From NCBI RefSeq assembly GCF_020781975.1, contig NZ_JAJGNI010000004.1:186001-250000 (forward strand): a stretch of DNA of 64,000 bases, given 5' to 3'. The notes beneath the pieces were generated by a model that saw only the letters and a list, made by a program, of their open reading frames with translations, did not search any database and had not been told where the DNA came from. The stretch comes from Microbacterium schleiferi. Its GTDB lineage: Bacteria; Actinomycetota; Actinomycetes; Actinomycetales; Microbacteriaceae. Below are positions 55,785 through 64,000 of this stretch, piece after piece; the first letter of the stretch is position 1, and each line of letters starts with the position of its first letter. A program made the position numbers and the translations under genes.

Positions 55785-58517
55785 TTGGCCACAGGCAAGA
55801 AGCTTGTCATCGTCGAGTCCCCGACGAAGATGAAGTCGATCCAGGGATACCTGGGCGACGGGTACGAGGTGCTCAGCTCGGTGGGACACATCCGCGACCT
55901 TGCGAGCAAGAAGGACATCCCGGCCGAAAAGAAGCAGGCCTACGGGAAGTATTCGATCGACGTCGACAACGACTTCGACCCCTACTACGTCATCAGTGAT
56001 CGCAAGACCAAGACCGTCGCTGAACTCAAGCGCGCACTGAAGGATGCCGACGAGGTCCTGCTGGCCACAGATGAGGACCGCGAGGGTGAGGCCATCGCCT
56101 GGCACCTGCTCGAGGTGCTCAAGCCCAAGGTTCCCGTCAAGCGCATGGTCTTCCACGAGATCACCAAGGATGCGATCCGTGCCGCCGTCGACAAGACCCG
56201 AGACCTCGACCTTGCCCTGGTCGACGCGCAGGAGACCCGGCGCGTGCTCGACCGCCTCTACGGGTGGGATGTCTCGCCCGTGCTGTGGCGCAAGGTCGGC
56301 TCGGGCCGCGAAGGAGCTGCCCTTTCTGCCGGCCGCGTGCAGTCCGCCGCAACCCGCATGGTCGTCGACCGCGAGCGGGAGCGGATGGCGTTCGTTCCCG
56401 CCGACTACTGGGACGTCGAGGCTCTCGCCGGCAAGAATGGCTCTTCCTTCACGACGCGCCTCGCGCGCCTCGACGGCGCATCGCTCGCGCGCGGAGCGGA
56501 CTTCGACGACAAGGGCCAGCTGAAGAAGGCGGTCGTCGTCCTCGACGAAGCAGCGGCGCGCGCACTCGCCGCAGCCGTGGAGGCCGCTGCTGAGGCATCC
56601 GTCACCGCCCTTGACGCAAAGCCCGGCACCCGTAGCCCCAAGCCGCCGTTCACGACCTCGACCCTGCAGCAGGAGGCAGGCCGCAAGCTCTCGATGAGCG
56701 CGAAACACGCCATGAGCGTCGCTCAGCGCCTCTACGAGAAGGGGTACATCACCTATATGCGCACCGACTCGACGGCCCTGTCGGCGCAGGCGGTCACCGC
56801 CGCGCGCACGCAGGCCGTCGAGCTCTACGGCGACAAGGCCGTGCCGCTGAACCCGCGGACGTACCGCAACAACTCCAAGAACGCGCAGGAGGCGCACGAG
56901 GCGATCCGTCCGTCGGGTGAGTTCTTCCGCCGCCCGAGCGAGGTCACCGGCCAGCTCGACCGCGACGAAGAGCGCATGTACGACCTCATCTGGAAACGCA
57001 CGATCGCCAGCCAGATGTCGGATGCCAAGTACGAGACCACCACCGTCACGCTGGCCCTCGATGCCGATGGCAAGAAGGCCGAGTTCACGGCATCCGGAAC
57101 CGTCTACACCTTCAAGGGCTTCCTCGAAGCCTACGAAGAGGGCCGCGACGAAAAGCGTGCCGATGCCGACCGCTCCGACGACCAGTCGCTGCCGGCGCTC
57201 GCGGTCGGCGATGTGCTGAGTCTCACGGATGTCGAGCCCAAGGGCCACAGCACGAGCCCCAAGCCCCGCTACACCGAGGCGAGCCTCGTGAAGGCGCTCG
57301 AAGAGAAGGGCATCGGACGCCCGTCGACGTTCGCGAGCATCATCGACGTCATCCTCGACCGCGGGTACGTCACCAAGCGGGGTCAGGCCCTTGTGCCCAG
57401 CTGGGTCGCGTTCAGCGTCGTGCGTCTGCTCGAAGAGCACTTCTCGGAGCTTGTCGACTACGACTTCACTGCCGCGCTCGAAGACGACCTTGACGCCATT
57501 GCGCGGGGTGAGCAGAAGCGCATCGAGTGGCTCAAGGAGTTCTACTACGGTTCGGATGCCCACGTCGGCCTTCGCAACATCGTCGACAACCTCGGCGACA
57601 TCGACGCGCGTGAGCTCAACGCGCGTCCGATCAGCGACACCGTGACCCTCCGCGTCGGCAAGTACGGGCCCTACCTCGAGGTCATCGACCCTGCGAACCC
57701 GGATGCCGACCCGCGCCGCGTCAACGTTCCCGACGACCTCGCGCCCGACGAGCTCACGCCCGAGAAGGCACAGGAACTGATCGACGCCCCGGTCGCCGGC
57801 AACCGCGTCCTCGGCGAGAACCCCGCCAACGGCAAGCTCGTCGTCGTCAAGGATGGCCGATTCGGCCCCTACATCGAAGAAACCGAGCCCGAGGCCGCCG
57901 CGGTCGTTGACCCGGAGACCGGTGAGGTTCTCGAGACAGCACCGGCTGAGCCGGCGCCCGCGGCGAAGGGCAAGAAGTCCACCGCGAAGAGCGCTGCCCC
58001 GAAGAACCGCACGGCGTCACTGTTCCGGTCGATGTCGGTGGACACGATCGACCTCGAGACGGCGCTGCGCCTGCTCGATCTGCCGCGTGTCGTGGGTGAG
58101 GATCCCGCCTCGGGCGAGCAGATCACGGCGCAGAACGGTCGATTCGGTCCGTACCTGAAGAAGGGCACCGACTCGCGCTCGCTCGAGAGTGAGGCGCAGA
58201 TCTTCGACATCACGCTCGAGCAGGCGCTCGAACTCTATGCCCAGCCGAAGTACGGTGCCCGCCGCGCGTCGAGTGCGCTCAAGGAGTTCGAGGCCGACCC
58301 GACCAGCGGCAAGCCGATCCGCTTGCGCGACGGCCGGTTCGGACCCTACGTCACCGACGGTGAGACCAACGCGACGATTCCGCGCGGTGAACAGGTCGAT
58401 GATGTGACGTTCGAGCGTGCCGTGCAGCTGCTCGCTGACAAACGCGCGAAGGGGCCAGCACCCAAGCGCACGACCAAGCGCGCCACGACGACGCGCAAGA
58501 CGACGGCCAAGAAGTGA
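55785..58517 (+). CDS. topA: DNA topoisomerase I
   Basis: 910 aa from TTG. Toprim start KLVIVESPTKMKSIQGYLG, the ATDEDREGEAIAWHLL triad, active-site Tyr324 (ITYMRTDS). Beyond about 590, repeats of GRFGPYI (five) form the actinobacterial C-terminal modules; the last 25 residues are Lys/Arg/Thr-rich. TTG 55785 is chosen because AAAGGAAG precedes it by six bases; GTG 55749 or ATG 55755 are alternatives. It relaxes negative supercoils. Confidence 0.95.
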   Translation: MATGKKLVIVESPTKMKSIQGYLGDGYEVLSSVGHIRDLASKKDIPAEKKQAYGKYSIDVDNDFDPYYVISDRKTKTVAELKRALKDADEVLLATDEDREGEAIAWHLLEVLKPKVPVKRMVFHEITKDAIRAAVDKTRDLDLALVDAQETRRVLDRLYGWDVSPVLWRKVGSGREGAALSAGRVQSAATRMVVDRERERMAFVPADYWDVEALAGKNGSSFTTRLARLDGASLARGADFDDKGQLKKAVVVLDEAAARALAAAVEAAAEASVTALDAKPGTRSPKPPFTTSTLQQEAGRKLSMSAKHAMSVAQRLYEKGYITYMRTDSTALSAQAVTAARTQAVELYGDKAVPLNPRTYRNNSKNAQEAHEAIRPSGEFFRRPSEVTGQLDRDEERMYDLIWKRTIASQMSDAKYETTTVTLALDADGKKAEFTASGTVYTFKGFLEAYEEGRDEKRADADRSDDQSLPALAVGDVLSLTDVEPKGHSTSPKPRYTEASLVKALEEKGIGRPSTFASIIDVILDRGYVTKRGQALVPSWVAFSVVRLLEEHFSELVDYDFTAALEDDLDAIARGEQKRIEWLKEFYYGSDAHVGLRNIVDNLGDIDARELNARPISDTVTLRVGKYGPYLEVIDPANPDADPRRVNVPDDLAPDELTPEKAQELIDAPVAGNRVLGENPANGKLVVVKDGRFGPYIEETEPEAAAVVDPETGEVLETAPAEPAPAAKGKKSTAKSAAPKNRTASLFRSMSVDTIDLETALRLLDLPRVVGEDPASGEQITAQNGRFGPYLKKGTDSRSLESEAQIFDITLEQALELYAQPKYGARRASSALKEFEADPTSGKPIRLRDGRFGPYVTDGETNATIPRGEQVDDVTFERAVQLLADKRAKGPAPKRTTKRATTTRKTTAKK

Positions 58518-59143
58518 CCTCACCGGGACTGTTCATCACCCTCGAGGGCGGTGACGGGTCGGGCAAGACCACGCAGGCAAGCCTGCTTCGCGACTGGCTC
58601 GAGTCTGAGGGCCGCATCGTGGTGCGCACGCGCGAACCCGGCGGGACCGAGGTCGGTGTGCTCATCCGTGACATCGTCCTGCACCATCGAGGCGAGGTGT
58701 CGCCGCGTGCCGAAGCGCTGCTCTACGCAGCCGACCGAGCTCATCACATCGCCACGGTGGTGCGCCCGGCTCTCGCGCGGGGCGAGGTAGTCATCCAGGA
58801 CCGCTACCTCGACTCGTCCGTCGCTTACCAGGGCGCGGGTCGGGTATTGGGTCGCGACGAGATCCGCGACCTGTCGCTCTGGGCTACCGGAGGGTTGCTT
58901 CCTGACCTCACCGTGCTGCTGGATCTCGACCCCGAGGCAGCTCGCGCGCGGCTCGACGCCGCCGACAAGCCCTTCGACCGGCTTGAGGCAGAGCGTGACG
59001 AGTTCCATGCCCGCGTGCGTGCCGAGTACCTTGCGCTGGCTGCCGCTGAACCCGAGCGCTTCCTCGTGCTGGATGCCTCGCTCCCGGCAGGCGAGATCGC
59101 CGAGGCGGTCCGCGCGAGGGTGACGGCTCTGCTCGCTCGGTGA
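58514..59143 (+). CDS. tmk: Thymidylate kinase
   Basis: 209 aa, dTMP + ATP to dTDP. P-loop EGGDGSGKTTQ, the DR-X motif REPGGTEVG, and QDRYLDSSVAYQG. GTG overlaps the topA stop (GTGA). Followed by holB across about 60 bp. Confidence 0.96.
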   Translation: MTSPGLFITLEGGDGSGKTTQASLLRDWLESEGRIVVRTREPGGTEVGVLIRDIVLHHRGEVSPRAEALLYAADRAHHIATVVRPALARGEVVIQDRYLDSSVAYQGAGRVLGRDEIRDLSLWATGGLLPDLTVLLDLDPEAARARLDAADKPFDRLEAERDEFHARVRAEYLALAAAEPERFLVLDASLPAGEIAEAVRARVTALLAR

Positions 59144-59202
59144 CGTAGGCCGCCCCGGTGACTCACGGCAGATCGTCGGATGCCGCAGCTACGCTGGGCT
59201 GC

Positions 59203-60375
59203 ATGCAGCAAGCGCCCCCCGAACAGGTAGTTCCGTGGGGCGCCGTGTGGGGGCAGCCGGAGGCCGTCGCGCAATTCCAGGCCGCGGCATCCGACCCCGA
59301 CTCACTCGCGCACGCCTGGCTGATCACGGGTCCACCCGGCTCTGGCCGCTCGACCCTCGCTGCGGCGTTCGCGGCAGCGCTCATCGCCGAGCCCGGCGAC
59401 GAGGCCACGATGCGTCAGGTGATCGCGCGGACCCACCCCGATGTGACAGTGCTGCGAACCGAGCAGGTCATCATCCGCATCGACGAGGCTCGGCAGCTGG
59501 TCGAGCGCGCCTACTTCGCCCCCTCGCTCGGCCGGTATCGGGTGATCATCGTCGAGGATGCCGACCGCATGGCCGAGCGCACCTCCAACGTTCTGCTCAA
59601 AGCGCTCGAGGAGCCACCCGAGCGCACCGTGTGGGTGCTGTGCGCCCCGAGCGATGCAGACCTTCTTCCGACCATCCGTTCTCGGGTGCGTGTGGTGCGC
59701 CTGCGCGAGCCCGACGTCGCCGACGTCGCTGCGCTCATCGCCCAGCGAACCGGAGCCGATCCCGTCACTGCTGAGCAGTCAGCGCGGCACGCGCAACGGC
59801 ACATCGGCATGGCACAGCGGCTCGCCACGGATGGCGAAGCTCGTGCACGTCGAGACGTGACGCTGCGAGCTGCGCTCGGTGTTCGCAGCGTCGGCGATGC
59901 TGTCGATGTGGCAGGTCGCATCGTCCAGGCGGCTACGGATGACGCCAAGGCGCTCACCACGGAGCGAGACGAGACCGAGCGCGAGAGCCTCAAGCGCACT
60001 CTCGGAATCGCCGAGGGCGCAGCCGTGCCGCCGGCGGTTCGAGCGCAGATCACCGCGCTCGAAGAGGATCAGAAGCGCCGCGCGACCCGGAGCCTGCGCG
60101 ACGGAATCGACCGCGTGCTCACGGATCTGCAATCGCTGTACCGCGACGTACTCATGATTCAGTTGGGCAGGACCGACCCGACAGGAGGGAGTGTCCTGAT
60201 CAACCGAGAGCTGGACGAGGACCTTCGCGCGCTCGCGGCGGCGTGGTCACCGCAGCGCACGCTGGTCGTGCTCGATGAGATCGCCCGCACGCGCCGGAAC
60301 CTCGAACAGAACGTCGCACCCACCCTTGCTCTCGAGAGCCTGCTCATCACCGTCTCGTCGGGAAGGACACCATGA
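59203..60375 (+). CDS. holB: DNA polymerase III subunit delta'
   Basis: 390 aa clamp-loader subunit. P-loop-like GPPGSGRSTLA (Ser-Arg in place of Gly-Lys, so ATP binding may be reduced), IIVEDADRM, ALEEPPERTVWVLCAPS; no zinc Cys cluster. A TACGCT box lies seven bases before the ATG. Overlaps the next gene by 4 bp (ATGA). Confidence 0.93.
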   Translation: MQQAPPEQVVPWGAVWGQPEAVAQFQAAASDPDSLAHAWLITGPPGSGRSTLAAAFAAALIAEPGDEATMRQVIARTHPDVTVLRTEQVIIRIDEARQLVERAYFAPSLGRYRVIIVEDADRMAERTSNVLLKALEEPPERTVWVLCAPSDADLLPTIRSRVRVVRLREPDVADVAALIAQRTGADPVTAEQSARHAQRHIGMAQRLATDGEARARRDVTLRAALGVRSVGDAVDVAGRIVQAATDDAKALTTERDETERESLKRTLGIAEGAAVPPAVRAQITALEEDQKRRATRSLRDGIDRVLTDLQSLYRDVLMIQLGRTDPTGGSVLINRELDEDLRALAAAWSPQRTLVVLDEIARTRRNLEQNVAPTLALESLLITVSSGRTP

Positions 60376-61919
60376 CCGCACGCCTCGCTCGACGCATCCT
60401 GACAGCGAGCGCCACGATGGTGGCGGCGGCTGTCGCGCTCGCCGGCTGCTACCTCATCCCGATGCCGGATCAGAGCTCAGCCCCGCACCGTTCCCCGACA
60501 CCGATCACCGACGGGGTCGCGGAGGATCTTCTTTCCTTCTATCAGCAGACACTGGACTGGGCCGCCTGCGGCGAAGGCTTTGACTGCACCACCGTCACCG
60601 CGCCCCTGGACTGGAGCGACCCGGATGCGGGAACGATCGACCTCTCTGTCATCCGTCACGCGGCGACCGGTGGTGAGCCGCTCGGTTCGCTGCTGACCAA
60701 TCCCGGCGGCCCGGGAGCGAGCGGCGTGGATCTCGTGCGCGATTCCCTGGGTTTCGCGGTCGGTCAGGCGCTCGAGGAGAACTACGACGTCATTGGCTTC
60801 GATCCCCGCGGGGTCGGTAAGTCCACCGCGGTCACGTGCCTGGACGCTGCGGGCATGGATTCGTTCGTCTTTGACATCCCGCCCGGGCAGCGCCGTTCCG
60901 CCGAATGGGACGCGTTCGTCACCGAGCAACAGCAGGAGTTCGCGGCCGCGTGCGAGCAGAACAGCAACGGCATCCTGCCGTTCATCACGACCGGAAACGC
61001 GGCGCAGGACATGGACCTGTTGCGCGCGGTTCTTGGCGACGAGAAACTCAACTACCTCGGCTACTCGTATGGCACCTTCCTCGGGGCGACGTACGCGAAG
61101 CACTACCCGGATCGTGTCGGGCGTCTCGTGCTCGATGGCGCGATCGATCCGTCCTTGAGCGGGCTTGATGTCTCGACCCAGCAGGCCATCGGCTTCGAGA
61201 ACGCGCTGCGCGCCTACATGGCGTCGTGCGTGGGTCAGAGCGATTGCCCCTTCAGCGGTTCGGTCGATGAGGCCATGGGAGATCTTGCGATCCTTCTGGC
61301 CAGCGTCGACCGCGACCCCATCCGCAACAGCGATGGCCGGATGCTGGGCGCTGACTCGCTCGTGACCGCCATCGTCACCGCGCTGTACGCGGAAGAGAGT
61401 TGGCCGTACCTCACGCAGGCGCTCACCGACGTGCTGCGGGGGAATCCCAGCACCGCATTCACTCTCGCCGATTTCTACTACAACCGCCAGGGCGGCCAGT
61501 ATCTCGACAATTCGACCGAGGCTTTTCTGACCTACAACTGCATGGATTACCCGGACGGCGAGACGGATGCCGAGCGCGCTGCGTCTCAGGCAGCTATCGC
61601 CCAGCAGGCCCCGACCATCGCCCCCTACTGGGAGGGCGTGGACTTGTGCGACGTATGGCCATACGCACCTACTGGCGTTCGGGAGCCGATCGCCGCAGCA
61701 GGTGCCGAGCCGATCGTGGTGATCGGGACGACGGGTGACCCGGCGACACCGTATGACTGGTCGGTCGCGCTGGCCGAGCAGCTCGAGTCGGGCGTGCTCA
61801 TCACGCGCGTCGGTGAGGGCCACACCGGCTACAACAAGGGCAACACATGCGTGGATGATGCCGTCGAGGCCTATTTCATCGACGGCATCGTGCCAGCCGA
61901 CGGCCTTGTCTGCGAGTAG
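60372..61919 (+). CDS. Secreted alpha/beta hydrolase (Tap-like peptidase family) lipoprotein
   Basis: 515 aa. Lipobox LAGC near residue 26. The alpha/beta fold: GYSYGTFLG nucleophile (Ser), GTTGDPATPYDW with the acid Asp and VGEGHTGY with the His. Cys pairs (CGEGFDC, CVGQSDC) suggest disulfides. The C-terminal part matches the Tap-like/SlpD peptidases that release tripeptides; the substrate is inferred. Confidence 0.88.
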   Translation: MTARLARRILTASATMVAAAVALAGCYLIPMPDQSSAPHRSPTPITDGVAEDLLSFYQQTLDWAACGEGFDCTTVTAPLDWSDPDAGTIDLSVIRHAATGGEPLGSLLTNPGGPGASGVDLVRDSLGFAVGQALEENYDVIGFDPRGVGKSTAVTCLDAAGMDSFVFDIPPGQRRSAEWDAFVTEQQQEFAAACEQNSNGILPFITTGNAAQDMDLLRAVLGDEKLNYLGYSYGTFLGATYAKHYPDRVGRLVLDGAIDPSLSGLDVSTQQAIGFENALRAYMASCVGQSDCPFSGSVDEAMGDLAILLASVDRDPIRNSDGRMLGADSLVTAIVTALYAEESWPYLTQALTDVLRGNPSTAFTLADFYYNRQGGQYLDNSTEAFLTYNCMDYPDGETDAERAASQAAIAQQAPTIAPYWEGVDLCDVWPYAPTGVREPIAAAGAEPIVVIGTTGDPATPYDWSVALAEQLESGVLITRVGEGHTGYNKGNTCVDDAVEAYFIDGIVPADGLVCE

Positions 61920-61952
61920 TGACAGGTGGTCACGAGCCGAGTGGGGACACGG

Positions 61953-61958
61953 TAAGAT
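61953..61958 (+). promoter_or_regulatory. Predicted -10 of tRNA-Thr
   Basis: TAAGAT 29 bases upstream of the mature tRNA-Thr 5' end. Confidence 0.45.
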
Positions 61959-61987
61959 CGTTGATCGTGCATCGCGCGAGCGATCAC

Positions 61988-62060
61988 GCCACCTTAGCTC
62001 AGACGGCAGAGCGATTCACTCGTAATGAATAGGTCAAGGGTTCGATTCCCTTAGGTGGCT
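61988..62060 (+). tRNA. tRNA-Thr (anticodon CGT)
   Basis: 73 nt. Acceptor GCCACCT/AGGTGGC, anticodon loop CTCGTAA between ATTCA/TGAAT, T-arm GGTTCGATTCCC. CCA not encoded. Its 3' end is copied 145 bp downstream. Confidence 0.97.
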
Positions 62061-62069
62061 CTGAACAAA

Positions 62070-62094
62070 AGAGACCGTCCGTAGGGCGGTCTCT
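62070..62094 (+). terminator. Terminator after tRNA-Thr
   Basis: AGAGACCGTCC / GGGCGGTCTCT (10 of 11 pairs, GTA loop) followed by TTCGTT. Confidence 0.8.
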
Positions 62095-62108
62095 TTCGTT
62101 CATCCGGC

Positions 62109-62131
62109 GGGGAGTGAACCCTTGGGTGGGC
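62109..62131 (+). repeat. Direct repeat copy 1 (tRNA-end-like)
   Basis: 23 bp, GGGGAGTGAACCCTTGGGTGG plus GC. Matches 62220-62242 with one mismatch. Resembles the T-arm/acceptor end of the tRNA-Thr. Confidence 0.7.
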
Positions 62132-62187
62132 CCACGCCGCCAGAGGCTCCGGGCGCCGCGAAGCGGCGGCTGGAGTGGCGGTGGGGA

Positions 62188-62206
62188 CGATTCCCTTAGG
62201 TGGCTC
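62188..62206 (+). repeat. Duplicated tRNA-Thr 3' end
   Basis: CGATTCCCTTAGGTGGCTC, identical over 19 bp to 62043-62061 (T-arm to acceptor end of tRNA-Thr plus one flanking base). A possible attachment-site scar. Confidence 0.8.
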
Positions 62207-62219
62207 CGTTTATGGCCCG

Positions 62220-62242
62220 GGGGAGCGAACCCTTGGGTGGGC
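62220..62242 (+). repeat. Direct repeat copy 2
   Basis: 23 bp, one mismatch to 62109-62131; lies 13 bp after the duplicated tRNA end. Ends 27 bp before the next gene. Confidence 0.7.
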
Positions 62243-62269
62243 AGGTCCGCTCCCTGAGAGAATGGGGCT

Positions 62270-62656
62270 GTGCCACCCGCGCTAGCCGTTGCCCTGGAGA
62301 TCTACACCTGGATCGGACTTGGCGCGGCTGTGCTCCTCGGCATCGCGGCCCTGATCGCGTGGGTCGCCGACGGGTCGTGGGTGCCCGTACGGGCCGTCGT
62401 CTCGCCAACTCCCGCCGGCGAGGTGGTGCGATGGTTCGATGACAGCGGCATCCTCGGCGAAGCCCCGCTGCCGCACGGCGCGACCGTGCACGATGAAGAG
62501 GTCGACCTGTGGGCGCGCCTCGGTCGGCACGATACCGTCCGGGTCTCCCGGACGTCGCCGCTGGTGCGCTCGCTCGCTCGTCTCACCGCAGGCTTCGCCG
62601 CGCTTGCCCTCATCGGCCTTGTCGTGTCGGTCGTGCTGCTGTTCCTTGAGGTCTGA
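62270..62656 (+). CDS. Membrane protein, small, unknown
   Basis: 128 aa from GTG. Helix at about 10-33, a soluble 60-residue middle (WFDDSGILGEAPLPHG, VDLWARLGRHDTVRVSR) and a C-terminal helix (105-126). No family recognised. Convergent with the EamA gene with a 7-bp gap. Confidence 0.65.
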   Translation: MPPALAVALEIYTWIGLGAAVLLGIAALIAWVADGSWVPVRAVVSPTPAGEVVRWFDDSGILGEAPLPHGATVHDEEVDLWARLGRHDTVRVSRTSPLVRSLARLTAGFAALALIGLVVSVVLLFLEV

Positions 62657-62663
62657 CGCCGCG

Positions 62664-63620
62664 TCAAGCGAGTGCCAGCAGCACGCCGGCGCCCAGAGCC
62701 AGCGCAAGACCCAGCCACTGCACGGCAGCGACGCGCTCGCGAAGCACGACGGCGGCGAGCAGGATCGTCCCGGCGGGGTACAACGCGGTAAGGGCTGCCA
62801 CGATCGACAGGTCTCCGAGACGGAGTGCAGCGAGTAGCAGCACGTTGGCGGTGACATCAAGCACACCGCACACGAAGGCAAGGCCCCATCCTGCGGGCGT
62901 GGATCGTGCCGTCCCTGTCGGAGAGGTGCGCGCATGCTCGAGGTCGGCGTGCCCGGTGGGGGTCGCGCCGAGTTCGATACCGCGGGCTCGGAGCGCGGAT
63001 GTCGCGCTGGCTCCCCGCCGTGTGGCGGCGATGATCATCGCAACGACGATGACCATCGTGATGGTCGCGTTCGTGGCGCGGTTGGCGATCATCGGCACGA
63101 GCCCGCTGTCATCGCTGGCCTGATCGAGGGTGATAAGGAATGCGCCGATCGCCAATCCAGAGCCGATCGCCATCACGAGTCCGCGCGCTGACGGACGAAC
63201 CGCACCTTGTCCGGGGATGAATCCGACGAGCACGACGGCGATCAGAGCCACCCCGAGCCCGAGGTAGCCGGTGACCGTCAGGCTCTCACCGCCGATTGTG
63301 AGCCCCCAGATCATCGGTGCAATCGCGGACGTGACCGCGGTGACGGGGGAGAGGATGCTCATCGGGCCGATCGCGAGGCAGGCGTATAGAAGCGCGATTG
63401 CTGTCACGCCGAACACTCCCGAGAGCGCGCCCCAGGCGACGTCTTCGATGTTCCACCGGGCTCCGAGCAGGGGGATCAGTATGAACAGAACGACCAGACC
63501 GCTCAGAGCCGCCGTCGCGGTAACGACGATCGAGCGCAAGCGTCTGGCTGCAAGGCCCCCGAAGAAGTCGGCGGCGCCGTAAATGAACGCTCCCAGGAGA
63601 GCGATTGCTGCCGACACCAT
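62664..63620 (-). CDS. EamA/DMT-family transporter
   Basis: 318 aa with ten helices. Two EamA repeats: GAFIYGAADFFGGLAARRLRS start, and C-terminal ALYPAGTILLAAVVLRERVAAVQWLGLALALGAGVLL. A loop of about 35 residues (200-235) divides the halves. Substrate unknown. Confidence 0.88.
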   Translation of the reverse strand: MVSAAIALLGAFIYGAADFFGGLAARRLRSIVVTATAALSGLVVLFILIPLLGARWNIEDVAWGALSGVFGVTAIALLYACLAIGPMSILSPVTAVTSAIAPMIWGLTIGGESLTVTGYLGLGVALIAVVLVGFIPGQGAVRPSARGLVMAIGSGLAIGAFLITLDQASDDSGLVPMIANRATNATITMVIVVAMIIAATRRGASATSALRARGIELGATPTGHADLEHARTSPTGTARSTPAGWGLAFVCGVLDVTANVLLLAALRLGDLSIVAALTALYPAGTILLAAVVLRERVAAVQWLGLALALGAGVLLALA

Positions 63621-63652
63621 CCGTCAACGATAGGGCTTGCGCGGATGCCGGT

Positions 63653-63670
63653 TTAGCTAGATAAGCTAGC
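63653..63670. promoter_or_regulatory. Palindromic site over the MMPL promoter
   Basis: TAGCT-AGATA-AGCTA (63654-63658 and 63664-63668) and overlapping GCTAG-ATAAG-CTAGC (63656-63670). TAAGCT (63662-63667) ends six bases before the ATG and so looks like the -10. This is the layout of a repressor operator. Confidence 0.45.
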
Positions 63671-63673
63671 AAG

Positions 63674-64000
63674 ATGGCTCAGAAGAAGAACTCCGTCCGC
63701 CCCTCCCGGTGGTTGCGAATCGGCATCCCCGCGTTGCTCGTGCTGATCTGGGTCGGGGTGGGGTCGGTCGGGGGCCCCTACTTCGGAAAGGTCGACGAGG
63801 TCGCGAGCAACGACCAGTCGAGCTTCCTCCCCGAGAGCGCGGACGCCACGCGCGTCGCTGAGCGCCTCCCAGACTTCTTGGGTGACGAAGCAATCCCCGC
63901 CGTCCTTGTCGTGACGGGCGACGGAGAGCTCACCGATGATCAGCTCGCCGAGGTCCAGACGCTCGTCGACGAGATCGCGAACATCGACGGTGTCCTCGAT
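63674..64000 (+). CDS. MMPL-family transporter (3' partial)
   Basis: The first 109 codons. Basic N-terminus, helix at about 14-34 (IPALLVLIWVGVGSVGG), then DEVASNDQSSFLPESADATRVAERLPDF, which is the typical exported-domain start of MMPL transporters. The gene leaves the window. It is divergent from the EamA gene, with a palindrome over its -10. Confidence 0.85.
   Translation, partial: MAQKKNSVRPSRWLRIGIPALLVLIWVGVGSVGGPYFGKVDEVASNDQSSFLPESADATRVAERLPDFLGDEAIPAVLVVTGDGELTDDQLAEVQTLVDEIANIDGVLD

Noticed and set aside
55062-57563. 833-aa open frame on the minus strand
   Set aside because: Antisense to topA and the Tad genes; composition is a mirror of the real coding strand, with no motif.
62062-62187. 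Small mobile element between the tRNA-Thr copies
   Set aside because: Only 126 bp and without a gene, so it is a scar at most and not a mobile element.

Overview
The window is a contiguous piece of a high-GC actinobacterial chromosome. Codon use is GC-rich, GTG starts are frequent, and many -10-like boxes sit six bases before a start codon. The gene families and order (dnaX-recR, lysC-asd, a PASTA-domain PBP next to a phosphoesterase, acs near a Tad pilus locus, topA-tmk-holB) point to Microbacteriaceae, most likely Microbacterium or a close relative. This assignment is inference from content, not a database match. There is no phage, IS element or CRISPR array; the window is mostly core chromosome with a few scars and regulatory structures.

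Layout. 1-3.2 kb: end of a ModC-like ABC ATPase, then convergent cydB/cydA (cytochrome bd oxidase), preceded by a winged-helix regulator with a C-terminal cysteine cluster (to 4.0 kb). 4.1-7.2 kb: membrane protein, CopC, PCu(A)C copper chaperone and Tat-exported DyP peroxidase, apparently one copper/haem operon. 7.3-10.8 kb: small membrane proteins, a DUF389 protein, Gnd and a PLDc_N-type protein. 10.8-11.7 kb: a sensor kinase that has lost its sensor half, abutting the first 29 codons of an MMPL transporter, which looks like a deletion scar. 11.8-18.7 kb: a DUF2993-like protein divergent from a four-gene FtsX-type ABC exporter operon. 18.7-22.0 kb: DMT transporter, GNAT, YcaQ-like, DUF2200 and VOC genes. 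22.4 kb: tRNA-Ser. 22.6-27.1 kb: moxR-DUF58-tgpA operon. 27.3 kb: SRP RNA. 27.5-30.9 kb: pta-ackA. 31.0-34.3 kb: HAD phosphatase/mutase plus GH65 phosphorylase. 34.3-37.0 kb: dnaX-recR. 37.1-38.5 kb: ThrE-type exporter. 38.6-41.1 kb: lysC-asd. 41.2-45.7 kb: mqo, tdk, DUF1295, FadR-type regulator, HAD-IIB. 45.9 kb: tRNA-Pro. 46.0-49.6 kb: metallophosphoesterase and class A PBP. 49.7-52.5 kb: DUF4177-like protein, RidA, acs. 52.6 kb: a 6C-type small RNA. 52.9-55.7 kb: compact Tad pilus locus. 55.8-61.9 kb: topA, tmk, holB, secreted peptidase-like hydrolase. 62.0 kb: tRNA-Thr followed by duplicated tRNA 3' ends. 62.3-64.0 kb: small membrane protein, EamA transporter and the start of an MMPL transporter.

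How the genes connect. Cytochrome bd, acs, pta-ackA and mqo describe respiratory and acetate metabolism. lysC-asd feeds lysine/diaminopimelate synthesis, PBP1 and the Tad genes serve the cell surface, and dnaX, recR, holB, tmk and topA serve replication. The items most worth a second look are the cysteine-rich regulator upstream of cydAB, the CopC/PCuAC/DyP operon, the kinase-MMPL deletion scar, the predicted 6C RNA beside the Tad locus, the tRNA-Thr 3'-end duplications, and the nested hairpin between lysC and asd.
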